Assembly: GCA_029339505.1 (NCBI GenBank)
Contig: JAQISU010000036.1
Span: 1,022,501-1,086,500, forward strand
Direction: 5' to 3'
Source: Unio delphinus
Taxonomy: Eukaryota; Mollusca; Bivalvia; Unionida; Unionidae
Length of the DNA: 64,000 nt
In this document: in pieces, positions 51,899 to 62,964 of the stretch
How the letters are laid out: each line of letters starts with the position of its first letter
Position numbering within the stretch: the first letter of the stretch is position 1
Notes under the pieces: model-generated
Database searches by the model: none
The model's input: the letters and a program-made list of their open reading frames with translations, nothing else
Told to the model about the DNA's origin: nothing
Made by a program: the position numbers and the translations under genes

Positions 51899-52788
51899 CT
51901 ATACAATTATTCATATTATATGTTGAAACGATTATTCATATAATTCTTGTTAAAGATATATATTTCGTTTAAAAACTACTCCATACAATGTAATATATAC
52001 GACGTCATTTAATGATTGCATGAAGTATCATTACGACAAATTGGAGAAGATCCAAGAAAGTAATCACAGTGAGTTTCAGCGGAATGCAATAACTAGAAGA
52101 GATTCGTCATGTGCCTTTAACCACGATTATGTACAATATTAATGTTAGTTTGGTCAGTGTTTATTATTCTGATAACAACCGTATTTGTCCAAAAGAAAGA
52201 TTAATGTTTAAGGCTGATCAGTCATCTTTGTGGTTTCTCAGGAACAATCAATCGAATGGTTATTCGTTTGTTTTCTAATCAAGTCCACAACATGTCAAGT
52301 GCTTTAGTATGCATCAGTACATTTTGACAAAGATATAATAAAAGTGTAATTAGTTCTTGTTTTTAAATACAAGGCTCCAAAATGTTCATATATGTTTACC
52401 AATTATATTTTTGAATAAATGGCATGAATCCGTACGACTGAAATACTAAACACATGTCCAGGAAAAATTCACTTAATAAATTTGCGATAAAGGCTTCCGT
52501 AATCAAATACTTAAATTATCATCTAAAGTCAAATACTACTTAAACATTTATTATTTATTTATCCTTCAAATTCCTTTACATTTAAACATTTTGATTTGGG
52601 TGTTTCTAACAATTTCAAACAGCATCATTCAATGATTGTCAAAAGATATTTCTTAAATTGGAGTAGATATCGACATTACATTCAAAGACGTACTGAATTT
52701 TGGACTTCATTAACTCCACAAATCTATGTCCTCCACATGTTTTACAATATTAATCAATATGGAATCATTAATAATTGAATACAGCTAC
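51899..52788 (-). other. Intron, module B exons d-e
   Basis: 0.9 kb of AT-rich intron. Nothing recognisable seen. Confidence 0.6.
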
Positions 52789-52898
52789 CTTGGATTCCAG
52801 TTCCATTTGTATGCGCACGTATGCCATTTAACCGTCCAAATACAGAAGGACCAATGGGTGACTGTTCACTTCCATTTGTTCTAATTCTCATTACAGAT
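52789..52898 (-). CDS. LRP module B, exon d (last propeller blade)
   Basis: 110-bp exon, phase 2 to 1, acceptor attttag, donor GTAGCT. It codes SVMRIRTNGSEQSPIGPSVF, then GRLNGIRAHTNGTGIQ. It completes the propeller; the VMRI strand corresponds to the usual V-x-R-[AV] after TDW in LRP repeats. It shares length and the VMRI-TNG pattern with exon d of module A but is clearly diverged beyond that. Confidence 0.82.
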
Positions 52899-54031
52899 CT
52901 AAAATGTATGCAGTACCATACCATGAAATAGAATTTAAAAGGGCGGTGTTGACAATGACCAAACGTTTATTACTTATTAAAACCAATACAGCATATTCTA
53001 TATGTGACAGTTTTCGTCCTTTTCATGCCATAAATCATGCATATATAATGATAGCCGGAAAATAGAAAATAAATGTTCGGTCCTCGACAGGTAAAATGTA
53101 CTTGTCTGTCTATGTTGATATAGCATCCGAGATACTCAGTATATCAATGATGTGATTTTATTAGTATAGCTTTATTCGTATAAACACGTGTGCATGCCGT
53201 TAGTGGGCGTAAAAAACGAGGGTGATGATATGCATATAACAGCGACTAGACCTCACGCAGCAGTGATGTCCAGGTGACTTATTTACAATGAGAGAAAGCG
53301 ACAGATTTTTTTTTTTTGGGGGGAAGGGCAGTGCAGATTATAGTTTTGTTTGCTAAAATGTAATTTATACTTCCAAAACTATTATGTCACTGATTTACGC
53401 AAGATTGGTTCCTAGGTTTAATTTACAGTAACTGCTATGTTTATTTGACTGTTATACCTGTTCCTGAATATCTGAAACGATATGCACTTACATTTGAAAA
53501 TGATCTTCCGATATTATCAACATTCACCTCAACCATTTGTAAAAAAGGTCTTGTTTTGTTGTTGTTGTTTGTTGTTTGTTTTTTTTGGGGGGAAGGAGGG
53601 GGGCGGATTGTCAGACGATTAGTGCACTTGACCCTCTTGCTAGATGCCAAAATATACATTGAGACATTTACACAACGCACCTCCCAGAAAATGAACAAAC
53701 GAACGCAACGTTTTTCATCCGTGATTATGCATAGGAAAATATTAGAATGTACTTAATAAAATCTCGCTTGTATGCGAGGAAATTGATCAGATATGTTATT
53801 TTCTCGAATAAATTGTTGTTGAATCCTACAGAAGTGTTCGATTTCCAGCCCTTTCAGCTCGATTTGGGTAACGTTTATATCAGAAAGTAAGATACGTGTG
53901 TGAAAAATGTAAGCGTTTAATGTAATATTGTAGCTAATTTAATTTCCTTGAACTAAGTTATCGTTGTGTAAATGCTCTAAAAGTTAGTGCATCAATCAAT
54001 TGTTTGGAGAAAAGAAACACATTTATCATGC
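52899..54031 (-). other. Intron, module B exons c-d, with two T/G-rich tracts
   Basis: 1.1-kb intron with the unusual GC donor at its 5' end. It contains two similar strand-biased tracts, poly-T followed by GGGGGGAAGG, at about 53308-53330 and 53580-53606. ORFs here are not supported. Confidence 0.6.
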
Positions 54032-54191
54032 CTTTGTTCCCAGTCTGTATAATAGAGGTAGTATTGATGCAAGGTAATTCCAAAAAAATGTGCCGGTTGC
54101 TGAGCTTGGTAGATAACCTGACGTTGCGAACCATCCACGTTGGCTCGCTCTATCTTTTCAGTGCCCGCATCACACCAAAATATAACTCCCG
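54032..54191 (-). CDS. LRP module B, exon c (YWTD blades 4-5)
   Basis: 160-bp exon, phase 1 to 2, acceptor ttttcag. It codes GVIFWCDAGTEKIERANVDG, then HFFGITLHQYYLYYTDWEQR. It spans the end of one blade and the YYTDW of the next. The donor side reads CAAAG|GCATGA: with this boundary the exon has exactly the length of its module-A partner and joins exon d in frame (AG plus A gives Arg), so a GC-AG intron is indicated. Confidence 0.85.
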
Positions 54192-54718
54192 CTGAAAAAA
54201 GTATCATTTTCAAATCAATTGGGTGTTTGGGTTCTTTTAACTAGATATTTTCTTTTATAAATATTTAAGAATATTATTTACAAATTATCTCAAATAAAAA
54301 TACATTATTTTTCAACCGTCATTTATTCTGAGCATAAAATTTCAATACAACTTGGCATGATGGATGAAATGCTTGGATTGTTTCTACCTTTTGCCGAAAT
54401 AATCACGCCTGTGTTTAATTTAAATAATGTTATTCCGGATTTATGTTATTTTTCAGAGGAAACATTTTTTTTAAAAAAAGTAACCACACAATTCCATTTG
54501 ATACGGACATTAATATATCATCTGTGTGATTTCGCCGAATATTGTTTGCAAGCGTTCTCTCAAACTATGTTAATATTTCATATAAGTAAGCATTTCAAGC
54601 CTGTAATTATGGATTATTTCTCAACAGTTTAAAAGATTTCACAGCATTGTACGAAATATATCTAACCTTACTAATAACACTTATTTTAAAATGAGAATAG
54701 ACAACATAAATCACCAAC

Positions 54719-54846
54719 CTTGAATGTCTGCAACAAGGCCATTTGGCCACATAAGCCCTGTATTTACAAGCACCTGTCTGTTAGTGCCATCGTAGTTGGC
54801 TTTCTCAATCTTAGAAATATTTCCCCAATCAGTCCAAAAGATGGTA
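54719..54846 (-). CDS. LRP module B, exon b (YWTD blade 3)
   Basis: 128-bp exon, phase 2 to 1, acceptor gtttcag, donor GTTGGT. It codes [20 protein letters not shown], then [10 protein letters not shown] and WPNGLVAD. The FWTDWG motif and the WPNGL strand are hallmarks of LRP propellers. About 35 of 42 residues equal exon b of module A. Confidence 0.9.
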
Positions 54847-55438
54847 CTGAAACGACGATACAGAGATGCAAAAAGACACTTTAAGGACCTATGTCATTTG
54901 ATATAATTAGAATTTTGTCTAAACATTGAGTACGCTCACTACACGACGTTCAACTTCTACGTTAGGTTTATAATTAGAGTTTGATTTTGTTAACACGGTA
55001 ACAATGGAAAGCATAAACAATGGATACGTTCTAAATGTATTGCCATTCAACATGTTATATGTTTTGATTCATTTGTTCCTTTGGCTAATTTATACTTTAC
55101 CTGATTTTTGTTAAGGTACAATGACAACAACACAACGATACATGACACATTTAAATAATTAATTAATTTAATTAATTAATTGTAGGTGTATAACTACATA
55201 CAATAAGAAGCGTCAATAAAAACGAAAATACCTGGAGCTGTTAAGGTATCAAGATTTAAAACGTTCGGTTGCTCATTTGTGCTAACTATACGTAAGTGTT
55301 GATACTCAATATAAAATATAGCAAGCACTGCAGAATAATTGATTTCATAAGCGATTCCCGTTACATGTATCAGTCATTGTTAAAACTCTCTTGTAAATGT
55401 AAGTATCCTGCCCAACCGTCAGTGTGGTTTCCGTGGTA

Positions 55439-55439
55439 C

Positions 55440-55518
<79 letters not shown>
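55439..55518. repeat. (GATA)n-(GA)n microsatellite
   Basis: About 9 GATA repeats followed by about 24 GA repeats, directly abutting the foldback element. Confidence 0.95.
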
Positions 55519-55520
<2 letters not shown>

Positions 55521-55670
55521 CTATCTTGGGGTTTGGACCGAGAGACAATGAAATCCCAGCCTAAGGGTTATATTATTTGTCTCCCCGCGAGGCTTGTTCG
55601 AGTGGGGAGATATATAATATAACCCCGCGGCTGGGATTTCATTGTCTCGGTCCAAACCCCAACGTAGATT
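55519..55670. mobile_element. Foldback (long inverted repeat) element
   Basis: Arms of about 70 bp: the left arm runs TTGGGGTTTGGACCGAGAGA, AATGAAATCCCAGCC, ggttatatta, and the right arm is the near-perfect reverse complement ending CGGTCCAAACCCCAA. Even the outer aatcta/tagatt pair. The loop is about 20 bases (gcgaggcttgttcgag). It looks like a short MITE-like or foldback sequence. It has no coding potential. Confidence 0.85.
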
Positions 55671-56474
55671 ATTTTTCTCACCCAATATTATCCTTTAAAG
55701 TAAAAAGAACTCTTTACTAGTGTTCACATATCAATTTTTACAAGTGGCGTATGAATACAAATATGCTAACGAAGGCAGTGATGTGACCGTTGCGTCTGAA
55801 GTACACAGTTCATATGATTGAGCAAAAAAAAATAACAACATACAACGTCGCATAGTAATGACTTATTATAACATTTAATATATGGATGTTATATGAAGTT
55901 AACAATAAATAGTTATAATTTATTACAAGAAAAAATGTTGCATTTTGATCAGTTCCAATGAGACAATTACATTGAAAATATTGAAGCGATACTTACTGTG
56001 CCCACACCTCTATTGTAGTGTATAGGCTATTATTATAACGAAAAGTTACATGTATAATGAGTGTCCGTGCTTTGGTTATTAACGGGTAATTATAGATCCA
56101 TGTCACTATCGTAAATAACTCTCAGTTCTCTTTGGAGGTGGTGAAACGGTTTGTGTCGTACTTGTGTTGTAATTCATATTAATCGTAAAATTACCACCCT
56201 GTATTATAAAGACTCTCCCAATACAGACCCTAACGGATAGTCATGTGATGAAGTTTCAAGTTCACGATATCTTGGAAAATTTATATTTTCTGTCTTGGAA
56301 ACATGGCAAGTGTTGCTATTAGTAGTGGAAGGAGCTGCTACATGGAAATGCGTTTGTGGAGTAACGTGTGGACGGATAAATGATTCCTTCTGGCTGGTAA
56401 GTTCATTATTTGTCACCACAGATTGCATGCACATGTTGGATTCAACCGGGGCACAATGTGGATGTTTAACAAAA

Positions 56475-57353
56475 TTAGAAGAAAGTATGATTCACATAAC
56501 ATTTCTGGCTGTTAGTAAGTTTTCTGTAGCTGTTGAGAGAGTTGGGAGTTTTGTGACCAGTGATGTGTATAGCATGAGTGTCTGGAACATTGTTTCCTAT
56601 TAGTTTCTGACACAGGTATTTTCTCACACTAGAGCTGATAATGCGTTTAGAAGCCAGATCGGGCAGGTTTACTTTCATAGCCATGTATTTTTTCATTAGC
56701 GAGTTAAGCTTTCGGGCACCAACTGATGCACGTAAAAACCATTGCTCATTTGGCCCAGGTGCATGCACGTAAGTTACAGGGGCAAGGTAAAATAGATGGT
56801 CAGAGTCACAAAAATCACTTGTACGTTTGTTCATAAAACATTTGCATATGGTTACTGGACATCTATCTGGAAATAGATGGTTAGCATACATCCTTGGTTT
56901 TTCATTTCTCGTGTTTTTTATGTCCTCACGTGTCCTCGTCTTTGTCTATCTTTCGTTAAACTCTAAGTATTCTATTTTAAGTTTGCAATCCTGATTTAAT
57001 GATATGTCTCCCAACTTTGTGTTCTTCTCCCCATCCCCGTACCCCAAAGTGCAAAGTATTATTAAACCATAAAGTATTCAATAAGCTTGACGGAGTGCTG
57101 GGGCCCAAAAGCGAGAGTTCATTTAACTTGTTTATGTCATCATCAGTTACAGCATCAGCAGTTTGGGTTTCTTTCCTTTTCCTTTCTTCTTCAGATATTT
57201 CTGTTTACGTTTAGGTCCTCTCTTGCTTGATAAAATTCAGGGCCGTAAACCAAGCTGCAATTAATTGTATCTGTTTCGTCTCAGATATCAATCAAAACTT
57301 CCCATCATACTATAATAAATAATAAATAATTATAACGAGCCTTATACCTAGTG

Positions 57354-57434
<81 letters not shown>

Positions 57435-58013
57435 ATCATCATTTGTCATCATGTTGGTGAGGGTCTAAATTGCTTTACCAGTCAAGTTCTTCAATTTATA
57501 AGCCAATTTACCTTTTACAACTATAAATAAAATTATTGTTCATTATATTATATTTTTGGGTAAATTGTTATTCATTCTTGCACGCATTCAAAAATTAATT
57601 TATGTTTGAACAAATTTAAAATATATATCTTGCTCTATGCATCCTTTTATTTGCTCATACATTATTCCTTAAATTCCATTGTGTCTTATCAATCAATATG
57701 TAGGCCCCTTTTTACCTCTCAATGTTGTCGGCTCGTATGCTCTTCCATCATTCTGACGAATTGAAAGGAAAAATCTTGAGAGAATGCTGTTCAGGGCAGG
57801 TGCCGGCATTTCATGTATAGGGCTCGTTTCATTGTTTTTCTCAAGATATTCTTCTAGGAGTTTTAAGTGTCCCATTGTCTTGCGTTTGGTATTCGCATTT
57901 TTATGCTCCAAAACAAAGTTTGTGACAAATTGTTCGTCCACTTCTGTAAATCTGCTCTCTTTGACAGTTTCAATTTTTTTTATTTCCTCTCCAGGTTTTG
58001 TTTTTTTTTTCAC
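56475..58013 (-). pseudogene. Crypton/DUF3504-type tyrosine recombinase relic
   Basis: Three collinear minus-strand pieces form one protein of the Crypton-derived family (as in ZMYM, QRICH1 and KIAA1958 proteins). The N-terminal core-binding part (58013-57693) reads KRKTMGHLKLLEEYL, then LSRFFLSIRQNDGRAYEPTT. The middle (about 57215-56990) reads AVTDDDINKL, STPSSLLNTLWFNNTLHFGV, then RGW, which carries the first catalytic Arg region. The C-terminal part (56891-56475) reads SSVRKYLCQKL, HAIHITGHKTPNSLNSYRKL, with the HxTGH and the catalytic Tyr. The pieces are separated by stops, frame changes and a (TC)n expansion at 57357-57430, so the copy is dead. These enzymes cut and rejoin DNA through a phosphotyrosine intermediate; many animal copies are domesticated, but this one looks like a decayed mobile or retro-derived copy inside an LRP intron. 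Confidence 0.78.
57357..57430. repeat. (TC)n microsatellite inside the recombinase relic
   Basis: About 36 TC repeats splitting the N-terminal and middle parts of the Crypton-like pseudogene. Confidence 0.95.
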
Positions 58014-58355
58014 GAAAGTTGGTTCGCTTTCAGAGACACATTTATTTCATGTGTTTCCCAGTCATAAAAAGGAAAGGAAATATCATCTGACTCATGCCTT
58101 GATGAATTTTCTGAAATTGCTAGTTCATGTTTAGCATAATTTGTGAAACTTCCATCGTCAAAAAAGAATACTGTATACATTGAATAGGTTCCCAGTGGAT
58201 GTTAAACATTTACGATCTTTGCTTCCCTACCTTTAAGAGTCAATATGTTTCCAAGTGTGTAGTCCATTTTTTTTTGTCTTATCTTTATTGTTTTCTTTCT
58301 AAAATCTTCTTTTCGCAAGTTATTTTTTTTCTCCTCCAAAAAATTATTTTCTTAC

Positions 58356-58377
58356 AGGAATAGGGAACCTACAAGTT
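58356..58377 (+). repeat. Left terminal inverted repeat
   Basis: AGGAATAGGGAACCTACA followed by AGTT. It pairs with 62943-62964 with about two differences. Confidence 0.7.
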
Positions 58378-58530
58378 TATTTTATACTATCTGATTGCCT
58401 GTCGTTCAAAATTATACTTTATCTTATTCCCGTACACCGTTCTCGCTCCGTTTAGTAATTAAAAGGAAATATTTAAGCTATCCGCACAAGTGCCTGAGAG
58501 TTAATGAGATACGTATCACGTGGTCGGTAG

Positions 58531-58546
58531 TGACGTCACAGGATCT
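58531..58546 (+). repeat. Left subterminal inverted repeat with TGACGTCA
   Basis: TGACGTCACAGGATCT, containing the palindrome TGACGTCA (a CRE/bZIP-type site). An inverted copy lies near the other end of the element, so it could be a transposase-binding or promoter element. Confidence 0.65.
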
Positions 58547-58619
58547 AATGCTAACAGTAAACATAGCATACTCCAATGGTTGCTAGCATGATTCAGATAA
58601 TTTCTTTCCCTTTTGCATC

Positions 58620-60671
58620 ATGGAAAATTGCGAGAACGATTTCCCATACTTCTCTTTAAGCGTGAACAATTTACCGTATCAGCTTGAGCCACGTTTGAAG
58701 ACTTAACAACGAAGAATGTAGTGATGACAACGGCGTTATGTTCTTCGAATGTCACTGTCAGAATGATGAGGATAGTTATCATAGTGAAGAAGGACGACTC
58801 GAGAAAACACAATGGTTTGTACCGATTTATACTTGTAGCAGGCATTTCAAATACTGTATATATAAAAATGAGCAGAACGCACGTTACATTTCACTAACTG
58901 AAACTGAAACTTTGTCAACTCCTGTGTGTATAAATATGCAAGCTTTGGTGCACCCAAATTTCGATAATCCTCCCTCGATTGCCTGAAACTTTTAAAGATT
59001 ACCGATAGTGCGAGTTATCAAAGCAGATGCTCGTAAAGCTGTATTTTTCTCTTTATGTCTTGCTAAATTAAACATTTTTAAAAATATTAATTAGCAATGT
59101 TTTCATAATTTTTAAAGCAATGAAAGCCACATATTTTGTAAATTTATAATTGCTGCATTGTTGCAGAACACTTATTCTAGTGGAATAGTGACGTGCTGTA
59201 CACTGTAAACACGCATATTTATTTTCTGTTGTTCATTATTTTGAACTTCAACTACATTTACTCCTTCATACAGTGAAATATGTTTTCTTTTTCAAATAAA
59301 GGACAAAAGCCCATGCAGAATACAGGACTATGCAAATTATTGTCAGTACACACCAACGATTAACTCCTTCTGCCATCTATAAACATTATAATCTCAGGTT
59401 CAATGTTATCACAAGTTACACTGAATATTAATCTATTAAATACAATTTGACTCATAATATCACATGGACATGACAGTGCTTACTCTAAACTTTGCAGGGC
59501 AACATACATGCACTGAGGAATAATGTTGTTTTGTCAAACTTTATTTCAAACGCAAAATCAACATGCTATTTCTAATCCACATCCTTCCTTTTGAATGCTT
59601 ACAAAATGTTGAAAGTGATTTTTAAACATTCTTGAAAGGCCAAAATTATGCTGTGCTCTTTCCTTACAGGTGTGATTGTAGATATTGCCAAATGATTCAC
59701 TTGGCAATTGAGCCCTTATGCTGTCAAAAGGTGGAGATGATTGAGAAAAAGAAGGGTGACCTGACATGTATAACCCTCCATGAAAGTTTCATTGCAAACT
59801 GCTTGAATACCGGAAACATCATGGACCTTTGGATGATAATGAACCAATTACACAAGTAATTTTTCCAATCTTTCATAAATTTCTTCAAAATTCCTGTTGA
59901 TATTTTTATATAAGATTTTCCTATACATTATAGAAAACAAACAATTTGCAAGATTTTCTTCAAAGTGTTTTCATATTACAACTCAGGGAGGCAACATTTA
60001 TTGCAGAAGGATGCATTCCGTTATGATTAAGCTGTGATGGTCTTGAACTTCTGAAAAGAATGCAGTTTTTTTAGAAGAAAATGTAGTTTTCTCTTTTAAG
60101 ACTACCCTTTCTTGTTTTTCTTTGGGGTGATATCTAAACTTTTTTAACAATATATAGCCTCGATAAATAAAACTGCTTGTTTTGAGAAAGGAATAGCAGG
60201 TTTGGTATAAATTCTAATAAATACTTATGTTGACAATGATTTATTCATTTTTTGTTTATCAACTAGGTTTAAAGAGTCTTCACGAACACAATAAAAAAAC
60301 AACAAAGGAATAGAACTATTTTATAATGATATGGGTCATTTAACATGTATGTATATGTATTCAAAGAAGATTAATAATTTGATAAAAAGATAAATATATC
60401 AAACATAAATCACCCTAAGTACTAAAAGTACAATTCAGCATAATTTACAAGAGATGAAATATCTTAACTCTTGTTCGAAATTTACTCTTACATGTATTCT
60501 ATATTTATTTTCAGAACATAAAGGCATATAGCATATCTACGTTTTGTCAAATGGATTTGGAATCGACTAGGCATACACAGCCATAAAGTGCTTCCATCCT
60601 GTGTTTTGTCAAAACTAAAAGAATCTTTTTCCTTAGAGGAATATGTTGGCTTCAAATATGCTGCACCATAA
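58620..60671 (+). pseudogene. P2X7 C-terminal-like cysteine-domain gene, three exons, frameshifted
   Basis: Exon 1 (58620-58814) starts MENCENDFPYFSL, then LPYQLEPRLK. After a frame break near 58700-58712 it continues ECHCQNDEDSYHSEEGRLEK. Exon 2 (59670-59855) follows acceptor ttccttacag and reads CDCRYCQM, EPLCCQKVE, CITLHESFIANCLN. Exon 3 (about 60524-60671) reads HIAYLRFVKWIWNRLG, KVLPSCVLSKLKESF, YVGFKYAAP and stops. This order (PYQ-EP, C-x-C-x2-C, CC, CIT-H-F-CLN, Y-x2-F-x2-W, VLPSCV) is that of the zinc-binding C-terminal domain of the P2X7 receptor (P2RX7_C), which occurs alone in many invertebrate proteins of unknown role. Exons join in frame (TG plus G gives Trp; AA plus G gives Lys). 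The exon-1 frameshift makes it a probable pseudogene or a sequence error. It lies wholly inside the TIR element. Confidence 0.72.
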
Positions 60672-61427
60672 AAATTATTGGATTTCAAAAAGCATGATTT
60701 TTCCTTTATAATGAGTTCATCTTTTTGAAAATTGTTTCTATGGTATGATGCTGTGAGCGGTGGTCGATACCGAGATTCCCCTTTGATGAACATGTATGCC
60801 TCTGTGTGTGCAGGCAAGATGCACCAAGATATGAAATCAATAAACTTTGTTTTTCATTTTGAACTTTTATATTTTCTTAATAATTGATTTTAACCTGTGT
60901 CCCAACATAATGAACTTTAATAAAAATTTATTTCATGAACTACACATGTATTTAATTATTTTATTTCTAGTTCAGATTTTACTATATATTACTTTATTTC
61001 TTCTAATTACTTGCAGTGCTGGATTACCCATTAAGCACACTATACTTATCTTCAAGGAACCAGCCCAACAATGGCTTTTGTATCACTAAGAGGGAGCACT
61101 TTCAAGGATACAAAAGGCAGGTGGCATTGGCTAGCCTTTGCGGATATTAAAATTTGCTGAGCAGTCTAAATACGTATCTCTGACAATTTCAAAAGAACAA
61201 GTCTACTTCCCAGTAACGTAACAATAACTTGTGCTAACATTTAATTAATTTAATGCATTATATTGAAATAGTTCAACTTGATAAAATTGGATACAGCTGT
61301 ATTATCAAAGTACAGACTATAATGTCTGGGAGGGCAAACAACATGATCTACATACATTCATCAATTCTGCCAAAGTAGATTTGGACACTTAGAACATGTT
61401 GCTGATCTTCTGGTTTTATATCTTATC
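60672..61427. other. Non-coding interior of the TIR element
   Basis: AT-rich sequence between the P2X7-C-like gene and the acidic frame. The 109-codon minus-strand ORF over 60488-60817 is the antisense of exon 3 and is not counted. Confidence 0.5.
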
Positions 61428-61600
61428 AAGCTTAAAGTTCATATGCATATCTTTAAAGTCACTGTCCTTTCCATCATCATTATCTGAATGTGGTTCATAT
61501 TCTGAATCATGGTGTATATCAGGGTCAATGTCATCCTCACTGCTTGGTTCATTTTCATTATCTGAATCCTCTCTTGGTTTTAAGAGCTCAGACTGAATTG

Positions 61601-62460
61601 CTATTGATCTTGCAGCTCAAACCTGAATTTTGTGAGTCCTTGTGGGATCAAATTTAACCTGAACTTCACACTTTGTTTTATTTTTTGTGGTTGGGCCTGA
61701 GGAATTGCTACAAACAATTTTATGCTGAGTTCAGCATCATCTACCTCTACCAGGGCACATGCACTTGCAGGTATATCAAGCACATAATTTGCATTGTAAC
61801 TTTGCATTGCTTGACGTAGAACCTGAAGGAAAAAAAACAATTATTATTGACAAGAAAAAGCATTTGCAGTATCTTTGAAACATTTGAGTAGTCAAATGAC
61901 AACAACTGATTAATTGCAATGATGGCCGCACTAAAGGGGAAAAGGAAGTTGAGGGGGAGGCACAAAAAATGTTTATCCTATGTCATAGCCTAAGGCTCAT
62001 ATTTCTCGGGTGACACCAGTAGTGAAAAACATGAAATTATGCATTCCACTATATTTTAAATACACATTAGTGTTACTCTAACGTTAGCGTCATGAACAAC
62101 TCATTCCAAGATAAATATTTTCCAGAAATATATACAGTAGTATATGCAATTATTCAATTTCTGCAGCACTTGGGGTGGGTGGGGTGTGATAATGTTTGAG
62201 AATCTGAGATGAATAAAGCGCTATTTTATGTAGGTATTATTGTTTAAATACTTCAATTTCATTATGCTCACGACATTGATAGAAATTAGAGTGCATACAA
62301 CATATTTATTTACCTCTGCATTCCGCAGTTTGTGATAGGCTCCTCTTACTAGTTTCGGTTTGATAGTTATGAACCACTCGGATCTGTCGGTAGATCTTAC
62401 CCCAGTCCTAGGGTTAGAATAATATCTGGTACTGCTGTCGGCCTCAGCCTCGACTGTCAT
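61601..62460 (-). CDS. Two-exon hypothetical protein inside the TIR element
   Basis: Exon 1 (62460 to about 62312) starts MTVEAEADSSTRYYSNPRTG and ends at donor GAG|GTAAAT after YHKLRNAE. Exon 2 (about 61822-61601), after acceptor ttccttcag, codes VLRQAMQSYNANYVLDIPAS and later TKFRFELQDQ, then stops; about 124 residues in all. I do not recognise it. A further acidic frame follows at once on the same strand (about 61600-61428: NEPSSEDDIDPDIHHDSEYE), in a different register, and may be its real C-terminus if there is a frameshift or an unseen splice. Confidence 0.35.
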
Positions 62461-62569
62461 TTAAATATCCCAATTCTGCACATCTTTCTGAATCAACTTT
62501 TATGCTGATCGTTTGAAAAATGAAGACTGCAAAGTCTATGAGTTACCGGCTCAATGTTCTCACGGGGTC

Positions 62570-62758
62570 ATGGCGACAGTAATAGATCCAAGCCGTTCGT
62601 CGGATTTTGTCTTTCGGAAATCGAAAAAACTAGTCGATTTGTTGTTGCATCCAAACGCTGCACAGAGGGGCATTTTGGAAGATTATTGGAAAAAAAACTC
62701 TAATATAAACACTAATACTCTCAAGCACAAGTGGATCAACATAATGCTGAGCCGATAG
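62570..62758 (+). CDS. Short hypothetical ORF near the right end of the TIR element
   Basis: First ATG at about 62570, in the open frame that begins at 62513. It reads MATVIDPSRSSDFVFRKSKK, LVDLLLHPNAAQRGILEDYW, then a basic tail. It is rich in Lys and amphipathic stretches. No family recognised. It lies head-to-head with the minus-strand ORF starting at 62460, and the two may share a promoter. It could equally be chance. Confidence 0.25.
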   Translation: MATVIDPSRSSDFVFRKSKKLVDLLLHPNAAQRGILEDYWKKNSNINTNTLKHKWINIMLSR

Positions 62759-62764
62759 CTGCTA

Positions 62765-62780
62765 AGATCCTGTGACGTCA
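62765..62780 (-). repeat. Right subterminal inverted repeat with TGACGTCA
   Basis: Exact inverted partner of 58531-58546, about 185 bp inside the right end. Confidence 0.65.
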
Positions 62781-62942
62781 CGTTTATTCAGCCTCGTTTC
62801 CACTCGACAAATATGCATATTGGAACGCTCACGCAATTCTTACCCTATAATGTACTGTATATTTTTTTCTGTGCATCTGGGTCGCCCCAAACTACTATTT
62901 AATTTATCATATGTATCAAAATGAGTAATATAACCACAACTT

Positions 62943-62964
62943 TAACTGTAAGTTCCCTATTCCT
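62943..62964 (-). repeat. Right terminal inverted repeat
   Basis: Inverted copy of the left terminus, ending attcct and followed directly by TTAA. Confidence 0.7.

Larger units (their letters stand above)
58356..62964. mobile_element. 4.6-kb TIR transposon, TTAA-type (Kolobok/T2-like)
   Basis: The left end reads AGGAATAGGGAACCTACA. The right end, read inverted, is AGGAATAGGGAACTTACA. The outer flanks are TTAC (58352-58355) and TTAA (62965-62968), compatible with a TTAA target duplication with one change. A second inverted pair lies inside: TGACGTCACAGGATCT at 58531-58546 and its complement at 62765-62780. TTAA duplications with termini beginning AGGAA resemble Xenopus T2 elements of the Kolobok superfamily. 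That is recall, and no transposase was recognised here. The interior carries a P2X7-C-like gene (+) and two unrecognised ORFs. Confidence 0.6.

Noticed and set aside
53441..53756. Overlapping ORFs on both strands with poly-Asn/Lys or poly-Leu
   Set aside because: Produced by the T/G-rich tract in an intron.
56295..56603. 102-codon plus-strand ORF
   Set aside because: Antisense to the C-terminal part of the recombinase relic. No domain.
59558..59767. 69-codon minus-strand ORF
   Set aside because: Antisense to exon 2 of the P2X7-C-like gene.
60488..60817. 109-codon minus-strand ORF
   Set aside because: It lies antisense to exon 3 of the P2X7-C-like gene, whose plus-strand reading matches family motifs.
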